Position numbers and translations under genes: made by a program. A stretch of DNA of 64,000 bases from Pontibacter cellulosilyticus (lineage in GTDB: Bacteria; Bacteroidota; Bacteroidia; Cytophagales; Hymenobacteraceae). The notes under the pieces were generated by a model. It worked only from the letters and a program-made list of their open reading frames with translations, was not told the DNA's origin and ran no database searches. The stretch is taken from assembly GCF_014306105.1 (NCBI RefSeq), contig NZ_JACRVF010000001.1:698413-762412 (forward strand), given 5' to 3'. This document shows, piece after piece, positions 16,765 to 26,497 of the stretch. Numbering within the stretch: the stretch's first letter is position 1; each line of letters starts with the position of its first letter.

Positions 16765-19700
16765 TTACTGCTGGCCTGTAGTATCGTTAGCCGGCACCTG
16801 CTGTTGCTGTTGCTTTGCCGGGGCTGCTTTACCTTCCAGTTTAGCCAGCTTCTGCTTTGCCTCATCTACAATCTCTTTATTAGGCGCATTTTCAATGATA
16901 GAATTTAGCGTTGAAGTAGCCTGGAACATTTCGCCCTGGGCAGCATAGATATCAGCGATTAAAAGGAAAGTTTTACCTAACCAGTAATCGTAGCTGGAGA
17001 ACTTGTTGTTAAAGTCAAAGGCCACATCAAGCGCTTCCTTATACTTTTTCTGCTTGTAAAGGATCTCAGCCACCAGGTACTGCGCTTCTGCCCCATGCAC
17101 ATCAGATGCCTCCTTGGCTGTTTCGCGCAGTTCGCTTAAAGCCTGATCCAGGTTGCCCTGCGCATAGGTAGATTTGCCCCTGTATAGTAAAGCTGTATTG
17201 TAGGCGTTCAGCGAAGCATTGCCCTGGCTGATCAACTCCCCAGCCACACGTTTTGTACCGGCAAAGTCGTTGGTGCTGAAGTAACTCTTCATTAAGCCCA
17301 TCAACGCAGTCTGCTGCTCTTTGCGGTTAGATGCAAGGTCGCGCAGGCGGCTGTAGTATTTAATGGCCTCAGCATAGTTCTTTGCCTCAAACTCTATGTC
17401 TGCTACACGCTGAATACCACGGTTCACATACTCTGACTTGTTCTCAGTGATTACCTCCTTCATGCGCTGCAGGCCCTGCTCCATGCGGTTCATGCGCAGG
17501 TAAGCATCTGCCAGGAAGTAACGCGCATCAGGTGCGAATGAGCTCTTCGGATAAGAAACAATGAATTTCTCAAACTTAGGAATAGACTGCTCATAGTTTT
17601 GAGCGAAGTATAAGTTCTTGGCTGCGTTAAACTCTATACTTTCCAATGCATCGCTTTCGGGGTTCGCAGATTTATACTTCTCTAAGTATGTATCAAACTC
17701 GCTCGTGCGGTTCTCTGCTCCCAACACCTCTTGTAAGCTGTAAAGTGCCCCGCTGGCTATTTTAGAATTAGGATACTCGTTAAGCACGCGCTGCTGATCG
17801 GCAATCGCCAGGTTGTTCTGCCCCAGGTTAGAGTAAGCAATACCGCGCTTTTGAAGCGCATTAGGCACCAGTCTGCTATTAGGCATGTTGTTGATTAGCG
17901 TTGTAAAGCCTTTTACAGCTGCCTGGTAATTACCTGCCTCGAAGTCTATCAAGGAGCGCTGGTACTGTGCTGCATCTGCGTAGCGCGACTGCGGGAACTT
18001 CCTGATAACTTCTTCCAAAGCTTCAATAGCTCTATCGTTACGCCCAGTAATACTGTTAATTACGCCTTTCTGAAACAAGGCATAGTCACGGTCGGGTGAG
18101 CTAGAGGACAACACGCGCTCATACAGTTTAAGCGCTTCGTTGTAGTTCTTGTTTACATAATATGTATCAGCCAGTCGCAGCGTAGCATCGTTGTAGTTTG
18201 GGTTGCTTGGCTTAATGGCATCCAGGTACGCCCTGAAGTGCGTCATGGCTTTGTCGTACTGCTTGGTGTTGTAGTAGGCATAGCCAATGCCGTAACGCGA
18301 CTTGGTATAGTAATCCTCTTTTGAATTCTGATTTGTGCGGAATACGGCGCCATAGCTATTAATCGCATCCTCGTAACGCTGACCGATGGAGTATGCCTCG
18401 CCCTTTACAAAGTGGCTGGCAGCAGTCACATCCTTATCGTATGGGTATTGCAATGACTTATCGAGCATGGCTACAGCTGCCGGAAACTTCGCATCATTGA
18501 AAAGATTAACGGCATGATGATAGGTTACACGCTGGTATGTCTGCAATATGCGCCAGCTCTTCTTCTCTAAGCTCTCTATATGGCGAATAGCATCAGCATA
18601 GTTGTTAGAACCAAAGTATGACTCGCTTAAAAGTTTATCAGCTTCTTCGGCCTGCTCAGAGTTAGGGTAATTTTTATTGAAATCAGCAAGCGAGTTAATA
18701 ACCTCTCTAAAGTTGCCAAGTTCATAGCTTACCTGCGCATACTTCAGTGTAGCCGCCTCTGTAACATCTTTATCATGATCGTTCTTTCTGGCTTGGTCAA
18801 AGGCAGTTAAAGCAAACTGCTTGTTGTTTTCCTTTAAGTAGCTCAGACCAAGGTAGTAGGCAGCATTCTGGCCAAGCGCATCCTTTTTAAGCGCTACTGC
18901 CTTAAAGTTGGCAATAGCATCCTTAAAGTTGTTGTTCTTGTAATCCGTGAAAGCGATCTTGTACTGTACCACAGGGTCCAGTGTCTTTTTGCCAGCTGCA
19001 TACTGATCAAAATACTTGTCGGCAGTTTTATAGTCTGCCTTCTGGTAATAGGCGTCACCTACAAGCAAAGCAATCTCATCGGCCTGCTGTACTGCCGGTT
19101 TCTTTGCAAGGGCTGCCTCACCGTAGCGGATCACCTCATAGATATCGTTCTCTTTGTACAGGATCTCCGTGATCATGTAAGGAACGATTTTGGCATAGGC
19201 CTCATTTTTCTCGGCTACCTTCAAATCAGCCTTGGCAGCAGCGTAATCTCCTTTGCGGTAAGCGATATAACCGGCATAGTAACTGGAGGCATAAGCAAAG
19301 CGGTGCTCATCCTCCCGAAAACCTGTAGACTTGTTCTTATCGAACCAGATCTTGGCATTATCAAAATCCTTGGTAGCAAAGTATGAATAGCCCAGTTTAA
19401 ACTCCAGTTCTTTGTTCTGCTTTATACTTAGCAAATGCGTTGGAGCCAGTTGCAGCAGTTCTGCAGCACGCTTGTAGTTCTTCTGCTCAAAGTAATACAG
19501 CCCCAGTTCGTAATTGGCAAGCGCTGTTTTAGGGTGCGTCGGGAAAGTTTTTACGAAGTTTAGTATCAGCTGCTCTGCATCCGGGTGAAGCAGGTATAAA
19601 CCGCTTAGCGCATAATAATACTGCGCATCTGCAGTTTTGGCATTATCGCCTATCAGGTCAATATACTTTCTGAATGCTTCCTGGGCAGCGCCATACTTTG

Positions 19701-19851
19701 CACGGTCAAAAAGCTCTACCCCTTCGTAATAAAAACGCTCGTCGGAGGTAAAGGCCTGAGTATGCTGCGCTGCCACCACGTGAGAACCACCGGCTAACAC
19801 CGAAGCAAGCGCAACTTTGTAAGCTAATTTCATATGTTTTTTATTACCCAT
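16765..19851 (-). CDS. Large exported TPR protein
   Basis: The protein has 1028 residues and is the first gene of the operon. Either ATG at 19851 or 19833 is possible; the latter (MKLAYKVALASVLAGG) gives a tighter signal peptide. From about residue 30 to 990 there are many consecutive 34-residue helical repeats of TPR/Sel1-like type (YYALSGLYLLHPDA; AQYQRSLIDFEAGNYQAA; ALFQKGVINSITGRNDRAIE), with no catalytic domain. It ends in a low-complexity QQQQQ/VPANDTTGQQ tail. Such proteins are periplasmic scaffolds in Bacteroidota. Coexpression with barrel, SPOR and ExbBD-TonB genes suggests a role in an envelope-spanning complex. Confidence 0.8.
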   Translation of the reverse strand: MGNKKHMKLAYKVALASVLAGGSHVVAAQHTQAFTSDERFYYEGVELFDRAKYGAAQEAFRKYIDLIGDNAKTADAQYYYALSGLYLLHPDAEQLILNFVKTFPTHPKTALANYELGLYYFEQKNYKRAAELLQLAPTHLLSIKQNKELEFKLGYSYFATKDFDNAKIWFDKNKSTGFREDEHRFAYASSYYAGYIAYRKGDYAAAKADLKVAEKNEAYAKIVPYMITEILYKENDIYEVIRYGEAALAKKPAVQQADEIALLVGDAYYQKADYKTADKYFDQYAAGKKTLDPVVQYKIAFTDYKNNNFKDAIANFKAVALKKDALGQNAAYYLGLSYLKENNKQFALTAFDQARKNDHDKDVTEAATLKYAQVSYELGNFREVINSLADFNKNYPNSEQAEEADKLLSESYFGSNNYADAIRHIESLEKKSWRILQTYQRVTYHHAVNLFNDAKFPAAVAMLDKSLQYPYDKDVTAASHFVKGEAYSIGQRYEDAINSYGAVFRTNQNSKEDYYTKSRYGIGYAYYNTKQYDKAMTHFRAYLDAIKPSNPNYNDATLRLADTYYVNKNYNEALKLYERVLSSSSPDRDYALFQKGVINSITGRNDRAIEALEEVIRKFPQSRYADAAQYQRSLIDFEAGNYQAAVKGFTTLINNMPNSRLVPNALQKRGIAYSNLGQNNLAIADQQRVLNEYPNSKIASGALYSLQEVLGAENRTSEFDTYLEKYKSANPESDALESIEFNAAKNLYFAQNYEQSIPKFEKFIVSYPKSSFAPDARYFLADAYLRMNRMEQGLQRMKEVITENKSEYVNRGIQRVADIEFEAKNYAEAIKYYSRLRDLASNRKEQQTALMGLMKSYFSTNDFAGTKRVAGELISQGNASLNAYNTALLYRGKSTYAQGNLDQALSELRETAKEASDVHGAEAQYLVAEILYKQKKYKEALDVAFDFNNKFSSYDYWLGKTFLLIADIYAAQGEMFQATSTLNSIIENAPNKEIVDEAKQKLAKLEGKAAPAKQQQQQVPANDTTGQQ

Positions 19852-19936
19852 TGGGATAACTAAGTTTAATTCTTCGAAGGTTGAAGATGCTTGAATTACA
19901 GTTAAAACTTTGATCTACAAGCACACAGTGTATTTT

Positions 19937-19944
19937 CAAAGTTA
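19937..19944 (-). promoter_or_regulatory. -7 promoter box for the eight-gene TPR-to-trmB operon
   Basis: Minus-strand TAACTTTG matches TAnnTTTG, 86 bases before the upstream ATG. The 220-base gap to holA otherwise holds no gene and several AAGTATA-type words. Confidence 0.45.
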
Positions 19945-20072
19945 CTAAAAAATCGGTAGCCCGACGCGTATTTAGTACTTTTCTTCTGTGCCTAGCACAC
20001 AAGTATGGCAGAACAACTATATAAAGTATAAGTATGCCAAATATTGCACAGAAGAGGATAATTTTCTACAAA

Positions 20073-21119
20073 CTAGGAAGCCATTGCCCTTGGCACCGGA
20101 TGCAGTATCTTGAATACCAACTCCCTTAAAATATCTGCTTCCGACATATCCCCTCCTGTTATGCCTTTAACCTGCAGGTCGGCCACCCTTACATAATGTA
20201 TGATATCGATGCAGCGCTGCGGCGGGTAGGCACGCAGGGCTATCATAAACTCTTTCAGCTTCCAAGCCTGCTGTCCGAGGCTCTTCTTCAGCCCGGCTTC
20301 CGACTTATCGGCCTGCGTGTGCAGCGTAAGCAGCTTCGTAAAAAAGTTAAAAAGCATGGAGAGGTTCGGAATAAGCGGGTTGCTCTTCGGGTTCGACTCA
20401 AAGTAATGGATAATGCGGTTTGCCTTTAAGGCATCACGGGCAATTAGTGCGGCCTGCAGTTCAAAGATGTTATACTCTTTACTGATACCCACATTCTCCT
20501 GCACCACGCCTTCATCTATCGTAGCGCCTGGTTTCAGGTTGATCAGCAGTTTGTCTATCTCATTTGCCAACCTGGACAGGTCTGAGCCAATGTACTCGCT
20601 TAAGAGCTGAACAGCCTGCGGCGTTGCCCTTACCCCTTTTTGCTTCAGATACCCTGTTACCCATGCAGGCACCTGGTTTTCGTAAAGCTTTTTAGTGGTG
20701 AGAAGTACGGCATGTTTGTTTACTGCTTTTGCCAGGCTCTTACGTCCGTCAAGGGTTTTGTGTTTGAAGCAGAATACAAGTATAGTTGATGGCAACGGGT
20801 TCTGCAGGTACGCTTCCAGTTGCTTCATGCCTTCCTCCTTCTCTATGTCCTGTATACTTTGCGCCTCCTTCACTATCACCACCGACCTGTCCGACATCAT
20901 AGGGAAACGCTTTGCTTGAAGCAGCACAGTGGCCACATCTACATCTTTGCCATAAACTACTACCTGGTTAAAGCCTTTTTCGTGCTCCTGTAGTGCATGC
21001 TCTTCAATATAATCGGCTATGGAATCTATATAGAACGACTCTTCGCCCTGCAAAAAGTATACAGGTGCAAATTGCCTTTGCTTAAGTTGCTCTAAAATGC
21101 CTTCGGGTGTTTGCGACAT
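20073..21119 (-). CDS. holA: DNA polymerase III delta subunit
   Basis: The protein has 348 residues, usual for HolA, the clamp-loader wrench subunit that opens the beta clamp. Motifs: PVYFLQGEESFYIDSIADYI (N-terminal AAA+-like fold), the VVIVKEAQSI block, LLSEYIGSDLSRLANEIDKLL, and the C-terminal helix bundle ending AEDILRELVFKILHPV. It has its own promoter box and no close downstream partner. Confidence 0.92.
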   Translation of the reverse strand: MSQTPEGILEQLKQRQFAPVYFLQGEESFYIDSIADYIEEHALQEHEKGFNQVVVYGKDVDVATVLLQAKRFPMMSDRSVVIVKEAQSIQDIEKEEGMKQLEAYLQNPLPSTILVFCFKHKTLDGRKSLAKAVNKHAVLLTTKKLYENQVPAWVTGYLKQKGVRATPQAVQLLSEYIGSDLSRLANEIDKLLINLKPGATIDEGVVQENVGISKEYNIFELQAALIARDALKANRIIHYFESNPKSNPLIPNLSMLFNFFTKLLTLHTQADKSEAGLKKSLGQQAWKLKEFMIALRAYPPQRCIDIIHYVRVADLQVKGITGGDMSEADILRELVFKILHPVPRAMAS

Positions 21120-21169
21120 GGGGTATAAGTATGGAAGCTGATAACAGGAGCAGTAGAGCCCCTCTCCTA

Positions 21170-21177
21170 CAAATTTA
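21170..21177 (-). promoter_or_regulatory. -7 promoter box for holA
   Basis: Minus-strand TAAATTTG fits TAnnTTTG, 51 bases before the holA ATG. Confidence 0.45.
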
Positions 21178-21244
21178 AGGTATCAGCAGGAAAATAAAAG
21201 CGGGTATTACAGAATTAAAGGATTCAAAATGCAATATCGTTAAT

Positions 21245-21697
21245 TCAAATGGCTGATGTTTTAACCATAATCAACCTCGGAGATCCATCACCGTAATAAT
21301 CATTTTCTGCACTATCCTTCACAAATCCAAGCTTTTCATATATCCGAATTCCACCCATATTAGACGGATGCACTGTTAAATAAATACATTTCGCTCCGAG
21401 TTGCTCTACTGCATTGATAAGGCCTTTGGTAAGGCTTTCCCCAATGCCCAGGCCCCTGACCTCCGGCAGCACGCCTAAAGACAAAAACCAGGCTTCCTCC
21501 TGCACAGCATTGTAGTGGCCAATCGCATAGCCAGCAATTTTATCCGATTCTTCGGCTATCAACAACAGTCCATTTGTAATGTCCAGCAACTGCCTCAGGG
21601 CGAACAAAGGGTATGTCTCAGCCCCGAACAGTGTTTCGTCTATAGCTTTCACTGCTTTTAAATCGTGAACTGTGGCTGCCCTTATATTCACCTGCAT
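21245..21697 (-). CDS. GNAT family acetyltransferase (RimI-like)
   Basis: The protein has 150 residues. The GNAT motif A is clear: LSLGVLPEVRGLGIGESLTKGLI, with the acetyl-CoA pyrophosphate loop RGLGIG, followed by YLTVHPSNMGGIRIYEKLGFVK, the motif B tail common in RimI-like N-terminal acetyltransferases. The substrate is unknown and could be a ribosomal protein, another protein or a small molecule. It is a lone gene divergent from tyrS. Confidence 0.88.
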   Translation of the reverse strand: MQVNIRAATVHDLKAVKAIDETLFGAETYPLFALRQLLDITNGLLLIAEESDKIAGYAIGHYNAVQEEAWFLSLGVLPEVRGLGIGESLTKGLINAVEQLGAKCIYLTVHPSNMGGIRIYEKLGFVKDSAENDYYGDGSPRLIMVKTSAI

Positions 21698-21808
21698 TGG
21701 CTGTTAGTTTAATCTGCTACTTAAAAAGGTAAAGTATACCAACGTTTAAAGTGGTATAAAGTATAGCTGCAGATGGTTTTTGTCTGAGTTAAACTGCTAA
21801 CTCTTTTT

Positions 21809-21816
21809 TATATTTG
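21809..21816 (+). promoter_or_regulatory. -7 promoter box for tyrS
   Basis: TATATTTG, a perfect TAnnTTTG match, lies 26 bases before the tyrS ATG, giving a very short leader. Confidence 0.55.
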
Positions 21817-21841
21817 CCTTGAACAGACGAAACTGGTGTAA

Positions 21842-23146
21842 ATGAATCTTATTAACGAATTGAGATGGAGAGGCATGCTCCACGACTTCATGCCGGGCAC
21901 AGAAGAACAACTGGCTGCCGAAATGACTACTGGTTACATTGGATTTGATCCTACTGCAAGTTCGCTGCACATTGGCAACCTTGCTACCATTATGCTTTTG
22001 GTACACCTGCAGCGTGCAGGACATAAGCCTGTTGCTCTAGTTGGCGGTGCCACAGGAATGATCGGTGACCCATCTGGTAAGTCTGCAGAGCGCAACCTGC
22101 TGGATGAAGAAACATTGCGCGCAAACCAGGAAGGCATTAAAGCACAGCTGGAGAAATTCCTAGACTTTAACTGCGGCGCTAACTCAGCTGAGATCGTGAA
22201 CAACTACGACTGGTTCAAAGACTTCAGCTTCCTGGGCTTTTTACGTGAAGTGGGCAAACACATCACAGTAAATTATATGATGGCCAAGGATTCTGTGAAG
22301 AAACGCATCAGTGCTGACGAGGAAGGCGACCGTGCCGAAGGATTGTCTTACACAGAATTCGCATACCAGTTAATTCAGGGCTACGACTTCTTCCACTTGT
22401 ACAAGGCTAAAGGTGCCAAACTACAGATGGGAGCATCTGACCAGTGGGGGAATATTACCACAGGCACTGAACTGATCCGCCGCATGGACGGTGGCAAAGC
22501 CTATGCATTAGTGGGCAAACTGGTTACCAAATCAGATGGTACGAAGTTTGGAAAATCTGAAGGTGGCAACGTTTGGCTCGATCCGAATTTTACTTCTCCT
22601 TACAAGTTTTACCAGTTCTGGCTGAACCTGTCGGATGAGGAGGCTGAGAAGCTTATTAAGGTTTATACTTTGCTTCCCGAAGATGAAATTGCACGATTGA
22701 CAGAAGAGCACAAACAGGCTCCTCATTTAAGGGTTTTACAGAAAGCCCTGGCTAAAGATGTTACAATTCGTGTGCACTCCGAAGAAGATTATAATTCTGC
22801 TGTAGAAGCCTCAGAAATTTTATTTGGAAAAGGTGATTTTAACACCTTAAAGGGCTTAAACGAAGATACGCTGCTCTCTATTTTCGAAGGCGTGCCGCAG
22901 ATCGAAATCACTAAAGAAAGCTTCGAAACAGCCGGTACAGTTACAGACTTATTGTCGGAGGTAACAGGCGGCCAGATTTTCGATTCGAAAGGTGAAGCCA
23001 AGCGCATGATCAAAAATGGTGGTGTAAGTATAAACCGCCAGAAGGTGGCCGGCCCAGACGAGGCTGTAAACTTTGAGTTATTGCAGCAAAAACACCTGGT
23101 GGTACAGAAAGGCAAGAAGAACTATTATCTTGTTACAGTTAAATAG
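21842..23146 (+). CDS. tyrS: Tyrosyl-tRNA synthetase
   Basis: The protein has 434 residues, full length for bacterial TyrRS. It charges tRNA-Tyr. The class I motif is HIGN ([11 protein letters not shown], about residue 40), tyrosine-binding residues include [14 protein letters not shown] and [11 protein letters not shown], and the KMSKS-equivalent is KFGKSEGGN (about 235). The C-terminal S4 RNA-binding domain ([23 protein letters not shown]) is intact. It is monocistronic, with a terminator shared with the convergent Hc1-like gene. Confidence 0.97.
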   Translation: MNLINELRWRGMLHDFMPGTEEQLAAEMTTGYIGFDPTASSLHIGNLATIMLLVHLQRAGHKPVALVGGATGMIGDPSGKSAERNLLDEETLRANQEGIKAQLEKFLDFNCGANSAEIVNNYDWFKDFSFLGFLREVGKHITVNYMMAKDSVKKRISADEEGDRAEGLSYTEFAYQLIQGYDFFHLYKAKGAKLQMGASDQWGNITTGTELIRRMDGGKAYALVGKLVTKSDGTKFGKSEGGNVWLDPNFTSPYKFYQFWLNLSDEEAEKLIKVYTLLPEDEIARLTEEHKQAPHLRVLQKALAKDVTIRVHSEEDYNSAVEASEILFGKGDFNTLKGLNEDTLLSIFEGVPQIEITKESFETAGTVTDLLSEVTGGQIFDSKGEAKRMIKNGGVSINRQKVAGPDEAVNFELLQQKHLVVQKGKKNYYLVTVK

Positions 23147-23169
23147 CTGATTTACAAATAAGTATAAAT

Positions 23170-23201
23170 AAAAAAGGTGGCCTTTTCAGGTCACCTTTTT
23201 T
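23170..23201. terminator. Bidirectional terminator hairpin
   Basis: AAAAAAGGTGGCC and GGTCACCTTTTTT pair over 13 bases with one G-T wobble and a six-base loop, serving tyrS and the convergent small gene. Confidence 0.75.
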
Positions 23202-23224
23202 ATTTCTTTCAGTCTGTCTGATGC

Positions 23225-23416
23225 TTATTTCTTCTCAGCAGTGCTGTTTTTCATGTCCTGAACTTCCTTACGGATGTCCTGCGCCATGTTCTTCAGATCT
23301 TGCATGCCTTTACGTACACGAGTACCTGCAGCAGCGTTACCTTTGTCATAGAACTTTTCGAAATCAGATTCTAACGACATTACTAGGTCTCTCAGTTTGC
23401 TAAAGTTGTTGTTCAT
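23225..23416 (-). CDS. Small Hc1-like (histone H1-like) protein
   Basis: The protein has 63 residues, charged and alpha-helical. The stretch NAAAGTRVRKGMQDLKNMAQ matches the conserved core of the Hc1-like proteins common in Bacteroidota (often annotated histone H1), with acidic residues before it and KEVQDMKN after. Real coding is supported by the family match and its placement between two terminated genes. The chlamydial Hc1 name implies DNA binding, but this form is short and less basic, so nucleoid function is uncertain. Confidence 0.75.
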   Translation of the reverse strand: MNNNFSKLRDLVMSLESDFEKFYDKGNAAAGTRVRKGMQDLKNMAQDIRKEVQDMKNSTAEKK

Positions 23417-23522
23417 TAGAGCTATTTGTTATAGTGAAACAATTGTTTTTACTGCTCTAATATACACATTTGTTACAAACAAGCAAAAATTAGCAAATAT
23501 TAATATATGCCTTTACAGCCTG

Positions 23523-24761
23523 CTAAGCGGTAACTGCCGGACTAGCATACAAGCCTTTGTCCAATTTTTGTGCAATTTTCTCGAAGGCGTTTATTGTCTC
23601 TTCTACGTCTTCTAAGGTATGGACAGCCGTAGGAATAAGGCGCAGCATGATCACATCTTTTGGTACTACCGGGTACACCACGATAGAGCAGAAAATGTTA
23701 TAGTTCTCACGCAGGTCAAGTGTCAACTGTGTAGCATCCGGAATCTGGCCGTTCAGGAATACTGGCGTAACCGGAGACTCAGTGCCACCAATGTTGAAGC
23801 CTTTCTCACGCAAGCCAGACTGCAATGCATTTACCACTGTCCATAGTTGGTCTTTCAGTTCAGGCTTAGTACGCAGCAACTCTAAACGCTTAAGGGCACC
23901 AACTACCAGCGGCATTGGTAAAGACTTAGCGAAGATCTGCGAACGCATGTTATAGCGAAGATACTCTACCACCTGCTCGTTAGATGCAACAAAAGCACCA
24001 ATGCTGGCCATAGACTTGGCAAACGTTGAGAAGTATACATCGATGCCATCCTGGCAATTCAGGTGCTCACCTGTACCGGCACCGGTCGTACCCATTGTAC
24101 CGAAACCGTGTGCATCGTCAACAAATAAACGAAAGTTGAATTTCTCTTTAAGGGCTATTACTTTGTCCAGGCTGCCCAGTTTACCAGACATACCGAAAAC
24201 GCCCTCTGTAATTACAAGTATAGCACCACCTGTATTCTCAGTCCAGCGTGTTGCACGCTCTAACTGCTTCTCCAGGCTCTCCATATCATTGTGGCCATAC
24301 ACAAAGCGCTTACCCTGGTGCAGACGGACACCGTCAATAATACATGCATGAGACTCGGCGTCATATACAATTACGTCGTGTCTGTCAACCAGCGCATCAA
24401 TAATAGAAACTACACCCTGATAACCGAAGTTAAGCAGTAAGGCATCCGGCTTCTGCACAAACTCAGCCAGCTCAGACTCTAACTGCTCGTGCAGGTTAGA
24501 GTTACCAGACATGATACGCGCACCCATTGGGTATGCCATACCCCACTCTGCGGCTGCTTCAGCATCCGCTTTACGCACCTCCGGGTGGTTGGCAAGACCT
24601 AAATAGTTGTTTAAGCTCCAGGTAAGCACCTCTTTTCCCCTGAATTTCATGCGTGGCGCAATCTCCCCTTCTAGCTTTGGAAACGTAAAATAGCCATGCG
24701 CATAATGAGAGTGGCTTCCTAATGGACCTCTGTTGGTCAACAACTTTTCAAATAAATCCAC
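23523..24761 (-). CDS. Alpha-oxoamine synthase (serine palmitoyltransferase or cysteate acyltransferase)
   Basis: The protein has 412 residues, a fold-type I PLP enzyme. Lys249 (STFAKSMASIG) should hold PLP, with Asp215 and His218 in VDDAHGFG, His138 in DAESHACI and the FGYQG loop. The family joins an acyl-CoA or acyl-ACP to an amino acid with loss of CO2. In Bacteroidota this form makes either the sphingolipid base (serine plus palmitoyl) or capnine (cysteate plus acyl), the precursor of sulfonolipids that gliding bacteria need. The sequence alone cannot settle which; 2-amino-3-ketobutyrate ligase is less likely. It is monocistronic, with a well-formed promoter. Confidence 0.8.
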   Translation of the reverse strand: MDLFEKLLTNRGPLGSHSHYAHGYFTFPKLEGEIAPRMKFRGKEVLTWSLNNYLGLANHPEVRKADAEAAAEWGMAYPMGARIMSGNSNLHEQLESELAEFVQKPDALLLNFGYQGVVSIIDALVDRHDVIVYDAESHACIIDGVRLHQGKRFVYGHNDMESLEKQLERATRWTENTGGAILVITEGVFGMSGKLGSLDKVIALKEKFNFRLFVDDAHGFGTMGTTGAGTGEHLNCQDGIDVYFSTFAKSMASIGAFVASNEQVVEYLRYNMRSQIFAKSLPMPLVVGALKRLELLRTKPELKDQLWTVVNALQSGLREKGFNIGGTESPVTPVFLNGQIPDATQLTLDLRENYNIFCSIVVYPVVPKDVIMLRLIPTAVHTLEDVEETINAFEKIAQKLDKGLYASPAVTA

Positions 24762-24846
24762 TTGTGTAATAATTTGGTTATCGGAATAATTTCAGACTTA
24801 AAAATGCATGCTACACCCAATAAAAGAATGTTAGCTACAAGCTTCG

Positions 24847-24877
24847 CAAATTTATGCTTTTAGAACATCATATACAA
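24847..24877 (-). promoter_or_regulatory. Promoter of the alpha-oxoamine synthase gene
   Basis: On the minus strand a TTG (24877-24875), a 20-base spacer and TAAATTTG (24854-24847) match both elements of the Bacteroidota consensus, 86 bases before the ATG. Confidence 0.6.
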
Positions 24878-24922
24878 TGCATATATACTATATCCTGAGC
24901 ACCTTTTTGTGAATGCAGCTTT

Positions 24923-24930
24923 TAACTTTG
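24923..24930 (+). promoter_or_regulatory. -7 promoter box for accC
   Basis: TAACTTTG fits TAnnTTTG and lies 46 bases before the accC ATG at 24976. Confidence 0.5.
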
Positions 24931-24975
24931 CCTTTAAAGCGTTTTCTTTGGAGACTGAAAGATAAAACTCCCTGC

Positions 24976-26484
24976 ATGAAAAAAATAAACAAGATATTAG
25001 TTGCCAACAGAGGTGAAATAGCCCTGCGAGTGATGCGCACAGCCAAAGAAATGGGTATAAAAACTGTTGCCGTATACAGCGAAGCTGACCGCAACGCCCT
25101 CCATGTACGCTTTGCCGACGAAGCCGTGTGTGTAGGTGGCCCTAAATCAAGTGAATCGTACCTGCGCGGTGATGTGATTATTGATGTTTGTAAACAACTT
25201 GGCGTAGATGCGATCCACCCAGGTTATGGATTCTTGTCTGAAAACGCGGGATTTGCACAGAAAGTAAAAGAGGCCGGTTTGATCTTTATTGGTCCATCTC
25301 CTGAGGCCATTGAGCTGATGGGCAGCAAACTTGCTGCAAAAGCTGCTGTAGCCAAGTATAACATACCTATGGTACCTGGTACAGAGGAGGCCATTACCGA
25401 TATAGAAGAAGCTAAGCAGATTGCACAGCAAGTAGGTTTTCCTATACTTATTAAAGCAAGTGCAGGCGGCGGCGGTAAAGGTATGCGCATCGTCGAGAAT
25501 GTGGGCCAATTTGAAGAACAGATGCAGTTAGCTGTAAGTGAGGCAACATCTGCTTTTGGTGATGGTTCTGTGTTTATCGAGAAATATATCGGCTCTCCGC
25601 GCCACATCGAGATACAGGTGCTTGGCGATACCCACGGTAACATTTTGCACCTGTTTGAGCGTGAGTGCTCTATTCAGCGCCGCCACCAAAAGGTAATTGA
25701 AGAAGCGCCTTCGGCTATACTTACACCAGAACTGCGAGCTGAAATGGGCCGCTGTGCCGTAGACGTTGCCAAAGCATGCGATTACGTAGGAGCCGGCACA
25801 GTAGAGTTTCTGGTTGACGAAAATCTGAACTTCTATTTCCTGGAGATGAACACCCGTCTTCAGGTAGAGCACCCGGTTACAGAGCAAATCACTGGTTTAG
25901 ACCTCGTAAAAGAACAGATACTTGTAGCAGAAGGTAACCCATTAAGCTTTGCCCAAGAAGATCTGGAGATTAATGGTCATGCGCTTGAGCTGCGTGTTTA
26001 TGCAGAAGACCCTACCAATAACTTCTTGCCTGATATCGGCAGGCTGGAAACATACAAAAGACCACAGGGCTTAGGTGTACGGGTTGACGATGGCTTTGAG
26101 CAAGGCATGGACATTCCGATCTATTATGACCCAATGATAGCCAAACTAGTAACCTTTGGCAAAGACCGTCAGGAAGCTATAGATAAGATGATACGTGCCA
26201 TTGATGAGTACCAGATTACAGGAATTGAGACAACCCTGCCTTTTGGCAAGTATGTTTTGCAGCACGAGGCTTTTGTGAGCGGCAACTTCGATACAAAGTT
26301 TATTGAGCGTTACTATACCCCGGACGTCTTAAACCTTAGACTAGACGTAGAAGCAGAGGAAATTGGCGTGGCCCTGGCTGCTATGCTTCTAAACGACAGC
26401 AAAGGGAAAAATGCCATAAGCCAGAACGCTTCAAACCATAGCAACTCCAATGCCTCTAACTGGCGAAAAAACAGGACAAGATAG
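24976..26484 (+). CDS. accC: Biotin carboxylase subunit of acetyl-/propionyl-CoA carboxylase
   Basis: The protein has 502 residues from the ATG at 24976 (the frame reaches back to 24913, but MKKINKILVANRGEIALRV is the conserved start). It carboxylates biotin on the carrier protein using ATP and bicarbonate. Motifs: ANRGEIALR, the glycine-rich ATP-grasp loop KASAGGGGKGMRIV, FIEKYI and PRHIEIQVLGD, RECSIQRRHQKVIEEAPS, EMNTRLQVEHPVTE with the catalytic Glu/Asn/Arg set. The C-terminal 40 residues are a Asn/Ser-rich, basic tail beyond the usual 450-residue enzyme. There is no accB or carboxyltransferase gene next to it. Confidence 0.93.
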   Translation: MKKINKILVANRGEIALRVMRTAKEMGIKTVAVYSEADRNALHVRFADEAVCVGGPKSSESYLRGDVIIDVCKQLGVDAIHPGYGFLSENAGFAQKVKEAGLIFIGPSPEAIELMGSKLAAKAAVAKYNIPMVPGTEEAITDIEEAKQIAQQVGFPILIKASAGGGGKGMRIVENVGQFEEQMQLAVSEATSAFGDGSVFIEKYIGSPRHIEIQVLGDTHGNILHLFERECSIQRRHQKVIEEAPSAILTPELRAEMGRCAVDVAKACDYVGAGTVEFLVDENLNFYFLEMNTRLQVEHPVTEQITGLDLVKEQILVAEGNPLSFAQEDLEINGHALELRVYAEDPTNNFLPDIGRLETYKRPQGLGVRVDDGFEQGMDIPIYYDPMIAKLVTFGKDRQEAIDKMIRAIDEYQITGIETTLPFGKYVLQHEAFVSGNFDTKFIERYYTPDVLNLRLDVEAEEIGVALAAMLLNDSKGKNAISQNASNHSNSNASNWRKNRTR

Positions 26485-26497
26485 CTAGTGCAGGAGC

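Noticed and set aside
19980..20050. Apparent hairpin between holA and the TPR operon
   Set aside because: Repeated AGTATGCCA and TATACTT words only; no stable stem with a T tract.
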